64,000 nucleotides of DNA from Waddliaceae bacterium (lineage in GTDB: Bacteria; Chlamydiota; Chlamydiia; Chlamydiales; GCA-2709385). The stretch spans positions 71,590-135,589 of the forward strand of contig PAQS01000035.1 of assembly GCA_002709385.1 (NCBI GenBank). Direction: 5' to 3'. Under the pieces are notes generated by a model that saw only the letters and a program-made list of their open reading frames with translations, made no database searches and had not been told where the DNA came from. Below, one piece after another: positions 36,218 to 44,676 of this stretch. The position numbers were made by a program, and so were the translations under genes. How positions within the stretch are numbered: position 1 is the stretch's first letter; the number at the start of each line of letters is the position of its first letter.

Positions 36218-39200
36218 TTAGAGTTTAAAGATTTTCTTCACTGACTTGAAAGCTGAGCCAACGGCTTTACCTATTTCCTTTGAAGCGTAACCTGCACCTT
36301 TTAGAGCTTTGTTTAAGTCATCTTTACCGAGTTTATAGACAGATTTCATGGAAGAACTCACACTCTTAGCACTCATACGGAAAGTGTTTTTGAGTGTTTT
36401 CGCAACAGCTTTGCTATCCGATCCAATAGATTTAAAGACCTTAGTTGCTTGATCTCCTGTGAGGCGGAAGGTGTTTTTTAGGACAGATCCAATCTCGTCT
36501 ACAGAAGCGCCCATAGACTTCATGATTTTTGCTGTGTCTTGTGAAGACTTCTTAAAGACTTTTCCTAAAACTTCACCTACATCTTTGGCAGTACCAACAC
36601 CTTCGATGAGACCTTTTTTGACGCAGTTCACCCATTTTTCCGCATCTTTGACAACACTTAACAATTCATCTTTGATTTCATCGAAAACAAAATCAGCAAC
36701 TTTTGTTAGCTGTTTTCCTTTTACACTTAATGTTTTAGAAACAGAAAGTTTTTTTCCGAGAAAGTTGAAGGAGCCTTTAACACCAGAATAAGCTTTTCCT
36801 TTTTGATAGCCACTTTCTAGGTTAAGAGCACACGATAAATTGACTTTAACTGTTCCTAATTTATTCATCACAGATGAGGAAATACCCTTGATATTTCCGA
36901 GAGATTTTAAGGAAACTTTTCCTTGGAGTAAGGTGCTTATTCCGCCTCCGAGAGACATGTTTTTACTGCCTTCAAGGTTTCCTTTGAGTTTGAAGGTATT
37001 ACTTGCCGTACCAGAGAAACCCGAGTTACCGATTTTGACTCCTTGTGTTTGTACAATATCAAAATAACAACCGCTTTCTGTGAGAGAAAGAAGGGTTTTG
37101 GAAACCTGGATGCCTTGGACAGATAGTGCTCCACTAATAAATAAGTGTGGGGCTCTAAACTCCTTCACGGGGTGTTGGTTTTGTGTGTATGTGGAAATGG
37201 ATAAGCTTGGACCTGTTTTCCCATCAGCATTTGAAAGACAGAAGAAATCTTTGCTCATTATAGTAAGAGGTTTATTGATTGCAGAATCAACGGAAATTCC
37301 TTTTTTTGGAGCAACAGAGACTGTACTACCCCATTCCATGCCCAAAATTTTCAGAATACCATTTACATAGAAGCCTTCTTGGAAACGTAGTTTACCAATA
37401 GAGCTATCCTGTGGTGCAATATACAATTGGGCATCTACAGTGGTACTTAAGCCATTACGACCACTAGAAATGCTATAGTGCTTCATGTTATCGCTAAGAT
37501 CTGTAAGATACCATTCACTATTCTTTTTCCCTGGAACAAGAAGCATTTGGTCTTCTGAGCTTGGTAATTGAATATTTCCATAAGTTAAAAAGGCTTCACT
37601 AAGAGCTGTCCAGTCCTTTTCTTCAAAGGATTCTGTGTAGCTTTTAGGGATGGTAAATTTTTGGGACCCTTTCACTCCGATTTGTTTTAAGATTTTAGCG
37701 CTTGCGTTAGGGATTTTTGCTCCGTCTGATAGGCCTTGTGCAACATTATAAAGGCTTAAATCACTGAGTGATCCGGCAAGGAGGCTTTTAGAGGGATTAT
37801 TGGCATCAAAAAGGATAGCAATCGAAGCGTTCAAATCAGAAGAGGTGATTTGTCCTGCAATACCAAGAGAAGGCACTCCTGACCATGTCATGCCCATATA
37901 CATAGCTAGATTGCTAACTTTTACACTTTGGAATTTTAATGTGCCTTGCATAGAACCTGCTACAGTAATACCTGTAGAAAGAACGGTCATGGCAACGTCA
38001 AATACACAAAGCTGTTTTTGTATCTGTGCTTGTAAAACAGCATCAACGAAAAATTCTGGTTGTCCTTGATCAAGAGCGAAACCAAATTGTCCTTGTAAAG
38101 GCCAGTTCTTTTTGATTTTACTGGTGAAATCAACAAAAACGCGGGTTTCTTCTTGAGGCTTTGCCCCTACTTGAACGGTGACTGACAGCTCTGGATTTAA
38201 GCCCAATATTTTTCGGATGGCTTTCATCTCGTCCCCACTGCTATCCAATTGCCAGGTAGCAGAGGCGTTCAATCCCTTGATGATTCCAGATGGAATTGAA
38301 GGAAATTTGATGGGTTGTTCACTGGCTATTTGCATGGAAAAGCCAGGGAATTGGCTATCTGTATAAGAAGAAACCAAAACCGATAGAGTTTTTAGTTTAA
38401 GTATTTTATCTACAGATTTTAAGGAGCTAAGTCCTGGAATAGCAGATAGTTTTGCATCATTCATCTGGATGCTTGCAAGATAGCGCCATTCTTCGTTTTG
38501 CTTGGAGGCACTAAAGAAAAACCGGCTTTTTCCAAAAGAGCCAGATGTTTTTAAGGATCCTGTGTTTTTTTGTGCCGTGATGCTAAGAGTGGCATTCTCG
38601 ATTTTCGGGTTAAAAGCACTAGGAAGAGCTGCATTGCTTCCTGCAAAGCGCTTTGCTAATTGATTGAAGCTAATTTCTTGGATTGTAGATTCGAGTTTGA
38701 ATTCACCTGGAATAGAGGCTGCGAGATCTAGGCTAACAGGTCCCATTTTGGACTTTCCAGAGATACTGCCGCTCAGTTTTTTATTCGTCAGCTCGAGTTT
38801 TAGTCCTAAATCCTTCACTTCGATTATTTCGGATCCAAGGGTGATTTGCAGTGGAGAATCTTTAGCTAATGTAGCTTCTAAACCTATACCACTACGATTA
38901 CTCACACGGAGGTCTAAAGTTCCAATAGGGATTTGCTGGAGGTCGCGCATTTCTACAGCAGTACTTGTTCCACCTAAAGAAAAGAGATCTCCAGCTTCCT
39001 GGCCAGCAACAGTTCCTTTAAATAAGATTTCTTGATCTCCTGGATTTACAAAAGCTTCAGTTTGAACGGTGAAATGTTCTGATAAGAACATGGTGCTTTT
39101 GAATTGTAGGAGAGGAGAGAGAGCCGCGTTTTTTTCACCCCAGCTGCTTTTGATAGGGCTATATAAACGCATAGAAAGCCCACGGAATTCCACCCCTTTC

Positions 39201-39835
39201 ATCTTTAGTTCGGGGATTTTTAAACTTAAATGAATTCCAGGAAGAGTGTCGGCAGCTTCCCAAGGGTTTGTTCCCATGGGAATGGAAGGGGCTTTGTTGC
39301 TAGGGTTTAAACGCCCATGAATCAGTAGTTCTGATTGTCCTTGAAAGAACTGCGAAGCAGCTCCTAAATTACCAACACTTTTAATTTTAGCAATGAAGTT
39401 GATTCCTTCTTCTAAAATGATACCCAAAGCGTCATGAGTCTGTACTTGATTGGTAACCACAAACTCTACGTAAGTAAAAGTAAAGTTTTTAAGAAATTGT
39501 GCTGTATCAGGAAAAGATTGAGCAAAATTCCAAGCTTTACCTTTGCTGGTGGCATCTAGCACTGTATAGCGTGCCGTAAGGGCTAAGCCACCATCTTCTT
39601 TGGGGGCAATGGTGCATCGCAGGGGAATTTTAGGTACATTCAAGAAAGCTGATTTCCCTTGAATGGTAAGCACTTGTCCTTTTCTCTCTTGGCTTGCTTC
39701 TTCGATAAGAAGTTGTTTGCCTAGGTCGCTATAATAGGTACCGAGAAATTGTGTCAATTCGGCACCGAGGTCTTGAGAACCCAGGGTAAAAATATTATTT
39801 TCTACTTGAAGTTGGCTTACAGTGCTTGCACTCAT
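36218..39835 (-). CDS. Large repetitive protein with C-terminal helical repeats, 1205 aa
   Basis: I do not recognise a named family. Residues 1-1080 read as beta-rich, serine/glycine-rich strands with recurring patterns (GIHLSLKIPELKMKGVEFRG, LGLKLELTNKKLSGSISGKS, GPVSLDLAASIPGEFKLEST, SLGGGISTLLQGKVSLKSLG), like long beta-helical or AsmA-like lipid-transfer proteins. The last 120 residues switch to about 26-residue helical repeats, for example ASVDEIGSVLKNTFRLTGDQ, DSKAVAKTLKNTFRMSAKSV and YASKEIGKAVGSAFKSVKKI. There is no signal peptide. The ATG overlaps the stop of the upstream membrane-protein gene by four bases, so this is the last gene of a three-gene operon. A role at or across a membrane is inferred from those partners. 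Confidence 0.75.
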   Translation of the reverse strand: MSASTVSQLQVENNIFTLGSQDLGAELTQFLGTYYSDLGKQLLIEEASQERKGQVLTIQGKSAFLNVPKIPLRCTIAPKEDGGLALTARYTVLDATSKGKAWNFAQSFPDTAQFLKNFTFTYVEFVVTNQVQTHDALGIILEEGINFIAKIKSVGNLGAASQFFQGQSELLIHGRLNPSNKAPSIPMGTNPWEAADTLPGIHLSLKIPELKMKGVEFRGLSMRLYSPIKSSWGEKNAALSPLLQFKSTMFLSEHFTVQTEAFVNPGDQEILFKGTVAGQEAGDLFSLGGTSTAVEMRDLQQIPIGTLDLRVSNRSGIGLEATLAKDSPLQITLGSEIIEVKDLGLKLELTNKKLSGSISGKSKMGPVSLDLAASIPGEFKLESTIQEISFNQLAKRFAGSNAALPSAFNPKIENATLSITAQKNTGSLKTSGSFGKSRFFFSASKQNEEWRYLASIQMNDAKLSAIPGLSSLKSVDKILKLKTLSVLVSSYTDSQFPGFSMQIASEQPIKFPSIPSGIIKGLNASATWQLDSSGDEMKAIRKILGLNPELSVTVQVGAKPQEETRVFVDFTSKIKKNWPLQGQFGFALDQGQPEFFVDAVLQAQIQKQLCVFDVAMTVLSTGITVAGSMQGTLKFQSVKVSNLAMYMGMTWSGVPSLGIAGQITSSDLNASIAILFDANNPSKSLLAGSLSDLSLYNVAQGLSDGAKIPNASAKILKQIGVKGSQKFTIPKSYTESFEEKDWTALSEAFLTYGNIQLPSSEDQMLLVPGKKNSEWYLTDLSDNMKHYSISSGRNGLSTTVDAQLYIAPQDSSIGKLRFQEGFYVNGILKILGMEWGSTVSVAPKKGISVDSAINKPLTIMSKDFFCLSNADGKTGPSLSISTYTQNQHPVKEFRAPHLFISGALSVQGIQVSKTLLSLTESGCYFDIVQTQGVKIGNSGFSGTASNTFKLKGNLEGSKNMSLGGGISTLLQGKVSLKSLGNIKGISSSVMNKLGTVKVNLSCALNLESGYQKGKAYSGVKGSFNFLGKKLSVSKTLSVKGKQLTKVADFVFDEIKDELLSVVKDAEKWVNCVKKGLIEGVGTAKDVGEVLGKVFKKSSQDTAKIMKSMGASVDEIGSVLKNTFRLTGDQATKVFKSIGSDSKAVAKTLKNTFRMSAKSVSSSMKSVYKLGKDDLNKALKGAGYASKEIGKAVGSAFKSVKKIFKL

Positions 39836-40368
39836 GGCAAATCCTTTTTCAATGTTCTAAACTTTCTCTCTCGAATCCTTTCGAGGAATTGTTGACTAAA
39901 TCGTCTCAAGGCATAAATAACTCCAAATAAGAGTAGTGCAGGGAAAATAAAGGCATCTAATAGAACACAAACAATATGCTCAATGATGTTAGAAGTAAGG
40001 TGTCGGTGGCGTTTATGTAAGTTTGGGGAATGTTTTTCATAGCGTTTTACTCCCCAATGCGCGTGATCTTTTACGTCATCACCACCAAAATCACTTTGTT
40101 GTGAGATGTCATGGGTTTCTAGCTGTTTGCGAACTTCAACAGAACGGTGAGAAGTAATATTTTGTGAAAGAAAACTTACTCCAGCAATGACAATAGGAAA
40201 ACCAAAAGCACAAAACACACAAACAATCAAACAGAAGCGAGCAAGAGAAATAGCCCATAAAAGTGGACGATGAAGTAAGTGAAGAGCGTAAAAAATTAAG
40301 AGGGAAATCAAAGCACCTTTGATTAATGTGGGACCGAGTAAATGAAGGTTTCCTAAGAGAACATTCAT
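39832..40368 (-). CDS. Membrane protein, second gene of the operon (178 aa)
   Basis: I chose the ATG at 40368 because it overlaps the preceding stop as ATGA; a start 39 bases upstream is possible but would lie deeper in the previous gene. Three or four hydrophobic segments are visible (LGPTLIKGALISLLIFYALH, FCLIVCVFCAFGFPIVIAGV and, after a polar loop, IVCVLLDAFIFPALLLFGVI). The polar loop (about 80-130) is histidine-rich (KDHAHWGVKRYEKHSPNLHK, RHRHLTSNIIEH), which could bind metal. The C-terminus is basic (FSQQFLERIRERKFRTLKKD). Function unknown. Very tight coupling to both neighbours suggests a complex of the three products. Confidence 0.65.
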   Translation of the reverse strand: MNVLLGNLHLLGPTLIKGALISLLIFYALHLLHRPLLWAISLARFCLIVCVFCAFGFPIVIAGVSFLSQNITSHRSVEVRKQLETHDISQQSDFGGDDVKDHAHWGVKRYEKHSPNLHKRHRHLTSNIIEHIVCVLLDAFIFPALLLFGVIYALRRFSQQFLERIRERKFRTLKKDLP

Positions 40369-40718
40369 AATAGATAGAGTCCCAAGGCAAGCATAGAAGC
40401 TGCCCATCCATAATCTACAACAGTTTGAGCTGAGGTAAGAAGTTGTCCTACTTGAACATTAATATCGACAATGAACGAAATACCGGTGCTACTACTCCGC
40501 ATAAGAGCTAAAATGGACTTCATGGAACTAAGGACTAAAAAAGTCGCAAAGGTCTCATCTGTAGCTTCATCAAGATACTCTTGGTTGTATTTCAAAAGAG
40601 CATCTTGTCCAAATCGTTCAGATAGGCGCCATGAATCGTGAGCAACGTCCATCACTAACAAGCAAACAATAAGAATGATAGGAATTAAAATATCCGTTTT
40701 CGAACGCAAATAAGCCAT
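40365..40718 (-). CDS. Membrane protein, first gene of the operon (117 aa)
   Basis: Two hydrophobic segments flank a soluble loop: ILIPIILIVCLLVMDVAHDS (about 11-30) and a C-terminal VVDYGWAASMLALGLYLL (about 100-117). The loop (LSERFGQDALLKYNQEYLDE, DETFATFLVLSSMKSILALM) is helical. I do not recognise it. It begins the operon that continues with the 178-residue membrane protein and the 1205-residue protein, all overlapping by four bases. Confidence 0.65.
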   Translation of the reverse strand: MAYLRSKTDILIPIILIVCLLVMDVAHDSWRLSERFGQDALLKYNQEYLDEATDETFATFLVLSSMKSILALMRSSSTGISFIVDINVQVGQLLTSAQTVVDYGWAASMLALGLYLL

Positions 40719-40812
40719 TATGATAACCCTTGGCTAGTACTGCCTTCTTAGTACAGAAAAAGAATAATTAAAAAAAAGAATGGATTTTTAAAAAATCAAC
40801 AAAATAAAGAGG

Positions 40813-40865
40813 TACTATTCACTAATAAGTAATACTAAAAGTGTTAGTCACTTTAGTGAATAGTA
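40813..40865 (-). terminator. Inverted repeat after the copper ATPase gene
   Basis: TACTATTCACTAA and TTAGTGAATAGTA are perfect inverted arms separated by about 27 bases, 11 bases downstream of the ATPase stop on the minus strand. A smaller inner pair lies within the loop. It may be a terminator for the ATPase gene or an operator for the downstream operon. Confidence 0.5.
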
Positions 40866-40875
40866 TAGAAACTTT

Positions 40876-43254
40876 CTATTTTGTGAGTTTTAAGCGCCAT
40901 GCATTTGCAACAACAAAAAGGCTACTACAGATCATTGCGACGGCAGCAAAGAGTGGTGATAAAGCTCCACTGACAGCTAATACAATTCCTATGGCGTTAT
41001 AAAAGAACGCCCAAAAGATGTTTTGTTTGATAATACGTCTACCGAGACGAGCTAGGGAGTGAATTTTCGGTATAATAGATAAATCATCAGAAGTTAATAA
41101 GACATCTGATACTTGAATGGAAATATCACTTGCTGAAACGACAGACATGCTTACGTCTGCAGCTGTAAGAGCTGGGGCATCATTGATTCCGTCACCATAC
41201 ATACAAAGGATTTTTCCTTCTTTTTGGCATTTTTGTATGTATTGATGTTTTTGTAGAGGTGAGCATTCTGCGTGTGCTTCTTTTATATCACAGACTTGAG
41301 CGACGTGTTGAACGACAGCGTTGGAATCACCAGATAATAAGACGGTTTTTTTACTTGATAGAGAATGTAGAAGGGAAGGAACGCCACAACGAATCTGATC
41401 TCCCAATACAATAATGCTTAATATGTTATCTCCTTTTGCAAAATAGACATAAGATTTCATGCCTTCATGGTGATATTGAGGGATAAGGAGATTGTTTTCT
41501 TGAAGCAGTTTCTTCGATCCGAGTAAAAACCATTCATTTTGATAGCGACCGCGAAGACCTTTACCTGCAATTTCTTCAATATATTCTAGTTCTACAGTTT
41601 TACTACTTAATGAACGATTGATTGCATTACTAATAGGGTGAATCGATTGCTGTGATAAAGTTTTAAGAACAGCCTGTTCCTCTTGTCCTAATTGCTCGAT
41701 TCCACTGATAACGGTAAATTTTCCTTCGGTGAGTGTTCCCGTTTTATCAAATGCATGCACATCTTCTTCCCCAAGTAGGCGTAAGACTCCGCGATTTCGC
41801 ACGATGCCTCCTTGCTCAGCAAGTCGATTCATGAGAAGAGACTCTGCAAGAGGGGCTGCGATGCCTATGGCACAAGGACAAGAAATAAGTAAGATAGAGA
41901 GGGTGCGTGTAATGGCTTCTTCTGTTGTGGCTATTCCGGAAAGGAATAAAAACGAGCCTGTAGAAAAAGCTAAAAGTAAAAGAACGGGAACAAAATAGCG
42001 TACAACGGGATCTATGGCGCGCTCGTAGTTTGTTTTTTGTCCAATATCCCTCTCCACTAGATGGAGGATACGTTGAAGTGCAGAGTCGTGGCTATTACGG
42101 TTCACTTGGTAGCGGATTTGTCCGCTGCGCACAATCGTTCCTGCTAATACTTCGCTTTTTTCTGTTTTAGAAACAGGGATAGATTCTCCTGTTAAGCAAG
42201 ATTCGTCGCAAGTCCCTCTGCCATGAATTACAGTCCCATCCAGTACAATTTGTTCGCCTGTATAAGCCTCTAAAACATCGCCTTTTTCTATTTCCTTTAA
42301 CAAGACAAAAGAGGCTTGTCCGTTTTCTCCCACTTTTCTTCCTTTTCGTGGAAGACTTCGCTGTAGACGATACACTGTTTCTTTTGCAGAAAACTTTGCT
42401 TTGGATTCAATGATTTTTCCCAGAAGAACAAGGGTGATGATGACTGAAAGGGAATCGAAATAAACATGTACCTCACCACAAAATAAGCGGTAAACGGAAA
42501 GAGAGAACGCGGTGCTTACACCAATCACAACAAGGCTTTCCATTCCTAAAAGGCCAAAACGCAAACTGTTCCAAAACCGTTTCCATATTCCCGACATAGA
42601 ATAGCTTACAACAGGAAGAGAAGCCCCAAATGAGAGCCAAGCAAAAAGCTCACTAAGCCCCGCATCATGGCGAAAGTAGCTCGCATAGATGGGGTAAGAG
42701 AACATCATGATATTTACTGTACAAAAAGCAGCAATACTAAAACGAAACCATAAATTTTTACTCACAGCTCGATGTGAAGCTTGATCTAAGGTATGTGCTT
42801 GATAACCCAGGCTTTGAATAAGTTTTAGTATTTGTTCTTTTCCAATATAGCGAGGGGCAAACTCAATAGAGGCAAGGTCGGTAGCATAGTCTATGACACA
42901 AAGACGAACTCCTTTTTGCTGAAGTAAAACTAAGCGAATGATTTCAGCACATGAAGGGCACCACATTTCTTCGATTTCAAGATGAAGCTTTTGTAGTTCA
43001 TCTTTCTCAAAGCTTGGCTGTTTTTGTCTAAGCTCTTCTAAAAGACTAGGGTTAGAAATTAACCCTGACTCTACTGCTTGACGAAAGACAGGATGTTCTT
43101 CGAATTTGTTGAGAGAGCCTTGAGCTGACAATATTTTATAGACAGCATGGCAACCAGGACAACAGAAGGCATACTCCTCTTCACGGATAGGATGCTCTGA
43201 TAATTCAAGGCTACATAAAGTACATGATTCCGCTACCGGAGCTCCTACCGTCAT
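40876..43254 (-). CDS. Copper-type P1B ATPase, CcoI/FixI-like
   Basis: 792 residues. The N-terminus has CTLCSLEL and FCCPGCHAVYKIL, the C-x-x-C plus FCC-x-GC metal-binding arrangement typical of CcoI/FixI ATPases, then an HMA-like domain with MWCPSCAEI. The membrane copper site is SCPCAIG (near 458), the phosphorylation motif DKTGTLTEG (near 502), with GDGINDAPALT and a final pair of membrane helices. Such pumps export Cu(I), and the CcoI subgroup supplies copper for cbb3-type oxidase assembly; export for detoxification is the alternative. GAGGAAATA precedes its ATG, which lies eight bases after the kbl stop, so the two are co-transcribed. Confidence 0.88.
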   Translation of the reverse strand: MTVGAPVAESCTLCSLELSEHPIREEEYAFCCPGCHAVYKILSAQGSLNKFEEHPVFRQAVESGLISNPSLLEELRQKQPSFEKDELQKLHLEIEEMWCPSCAEIIRLVLLQQKGVRLCVIDYATDLASIEFAPRYIGKEQILKLIQSLGYQAHTLDQASHRAVSKNLWFRFSIAAFCTVNIMMFSYPIYASYFRHDAGLSELFAWLSFGASLPVVSYSMSGIWKRFWNSLRFGLLGMESLVVIGVSTAFSLSVYRLFCGEVHVYFDSLSVIITLVLLGKIIESKAKFSAKETVYRLQRSLPRKGRKVGENGQASFVLLKEIEKGDVLEAYTGEQIVLDGTVIHGRGTCDESCLTGESIPVSKTEKSEVLAGTIVRSGQIRYQVNRNSHDSALQRILHLVERDIGQKTNYERAIDPVVRYFVPVLLLLAFSTGSFLFLSGIATTEEAITRTLSILLISCPCAIGIAAPLAESLLMNRLAEQGGIVRNRGVLRLLGEEDVHAFDKTGTLTEGKFTVISGIEQLGQEEQAVLKTLSQQSIHPISNAINRSLSSKTVELEYIEEIAGKGLRGRYQNEWFLLGSKKLLQENNLLIPQYHHEGMKSYVYFAKGDNILSIIVLGDQIRCGVPSLLHSLSSKKTVLLSGDSNAVVQHVAQVCDIKEAHAECSPLQKHQYIQKCQKEGKILCMYGDGINDAPALTAADVSMSVVSASDISIQVSDVLLTSDDLSIIPKIHSLARLGRRIIKQNIFWAFFYNAIGIVLAVSGALSPLFAAVAMICSSLFVVANAWRLKLTK

Positions 43255-43262
43255 TATTTCCT

Positions 43263-44459
43263 CTATACTGAATGAAGGATTCCTAATTTGCGTCCGACAG
43301 TCTCAAATGCATGAATGGCATGATCTAAGTCTTCCCGACTATGAGCAGCAGACATCTGTGTACGTATTCTTGCTTGTCCTTTTGGGACAACTGGATAAGA
43401 AAACCCAATTACATAGACACCTTCTTCCAGCATCAGATCTGCAAACTCTTGTGCTAGTTTAGCATCGCCAAGCATAACAGGAATAATAGCATGATCACCA
43501 GGGACAAGATCAAATCCGAGAGCTTCCATTTTTTTGCGGAAATACTGAGAGTTATTTTGTACTTTTTCTCTTAGGTCTTTGCCTGAAGCGAGAAGCTCCA
43601 AAGCTTTTAAGGTAGCTCCTACTACAAATGGTGCGAGTGAGTTAGAGAAAAGGTAAGGACGAGAACGTTGTCGTAACCAATCAATCAGTACTGCAGGGCC
43701 AGAGGTGTACCCTCCAGAAGCACCGCCTAAAGCTTTTCCAAAAGTACCTGTTAAAATATGGACGCGTTCAGATACACCACAGTATTCAGGAGTGCCCCTT
43801 CCATTTTCCCCAACAAAACCGACTGCATGGGAGTCATCGACCACAAGAAGAGCATCATATTTTTCTGCTAAGTCACAAATCTTCTCTAAATTTGCATAAA
43901 TCCCATCCATAGAAAAAACCCCGTCAGTCACAATCAATCGATAACGAGCATCTTGAGTTTCTTGAAGCGCTTTTTCTAGCTCATCCATTTTATTGTTGGC
44001 ATAACGATAGCGCTTCGCCTTACAAAGACGAATGCCATCGATAATACTAGCATGATTCAAAGCATCACTGATGATGGCGTCTTCAGCTCCCAATAAGGTT
44101 TCAAAAAGACCGCCGTTGGCATCAAAACAACTCGAGTACAAAATGCTATCTTCTGTACCCAAAAATGCTGACAAACGCTTTTCTAATTCACAGTGTTGAT
44201 CTTGCGTACCACAGATAAAACGTACGGAGGAAAGACCAAATCCATAGCGATCAAGAGCTTTCTTTGCAGCTTCAATAAGTAATGGATGATCAGATAAACC
44301 AAGGTAATTATTCGAACAAAAGTTCAGTACTTTTGAACCATTTTCAAGATCAATGGAAGACTTTTGAGCTGAACTCAGAATTCTTTCAGATTTATATAAA
44401 CCACTTTCCTTAAGATCAACGATTTGCTTCTCTAAATCGGCTAGAATTTTTTCAGACAT
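43263..44459 (-). CDS. kbl: 2-amino-3-ketobutyrate coenzyme A ligase (glycine C-acetyltransferase)
   Basis: A PLP enzyme of the alpha-oxoamine synthase family that converts 2-amino-3-ketobutyrate and CoA to glycine and acetyl-CoA. At 398 residues it equals the E. coli length. Typical text includes [78 protein letters not shown] and the PLP-lysine segment [18 protein letters not shown]. The strong match to Kbl and the presence of tdh in the same window favour this over 8-amino-7-oxononanoate synthase (BioF). GGGAGG lies upstream of the ATG. It is followed immediately by the copper ATPase gene in the same orientation. Confidence 0.95.
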   Translation of the reverse strand: MSEKILADLEKQIVDLKESGLYKSERILSSAQKSSIDLENGSKVLNFCSNNYLGLSDHPLLIEAAKKALDRYGFGLSSVRFICGTQDQHCELEKRLSAFLGTEDSILYSSCFDANGGLFETLLGAEDAIISDALNHASIIDGIRLCKAKRYRYANNKMDELEKALQETQDARYRLIVTDGVFSMDGIYANLEKICDLAEKYDALLVVDDSHAVGFVGENGRGTPEYCGVSERVHILTGTFGKALGGASGGYTSGPAVLIDWLRQRSRPYLFSNSLAPFVVGATLKALELLASGKDLREKVQNNSQYFRKKMEALGFDLVPGDHAIIPVMLGDAKLAQEFADLMLEEGVYVIGFSYPVVPKGQARIRTQMSAAHSREDLDHAIHAFETVGRKLGILHSV

Positions 44460-44676
44460 CAGCTGCCTCCCTTTGAAAGGAATATACTAAGCGCCAACGA
44501 GTTTTTTTGAAAGTTTCAGGTTTTTAAATGCGCTGATTATTTAATAAAGATATTAATAATGGTTTTTATTAAACAAAGTGACGCAGTTGTTTAAAAATAA
44601 AATAAAATAAAAAATAAAAATAATTTTTTATTTGATAAAATAGAACTATGGTTTTTATATTTTTGGTGACTTGGTT

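Noticed and set aside
36459-39035. Several plus-strand frames of 60-120 codons opposite the 1205-residue gene
   Set aside because: All are antisense shadows of a low-stop, repetitive gene with no start signals.
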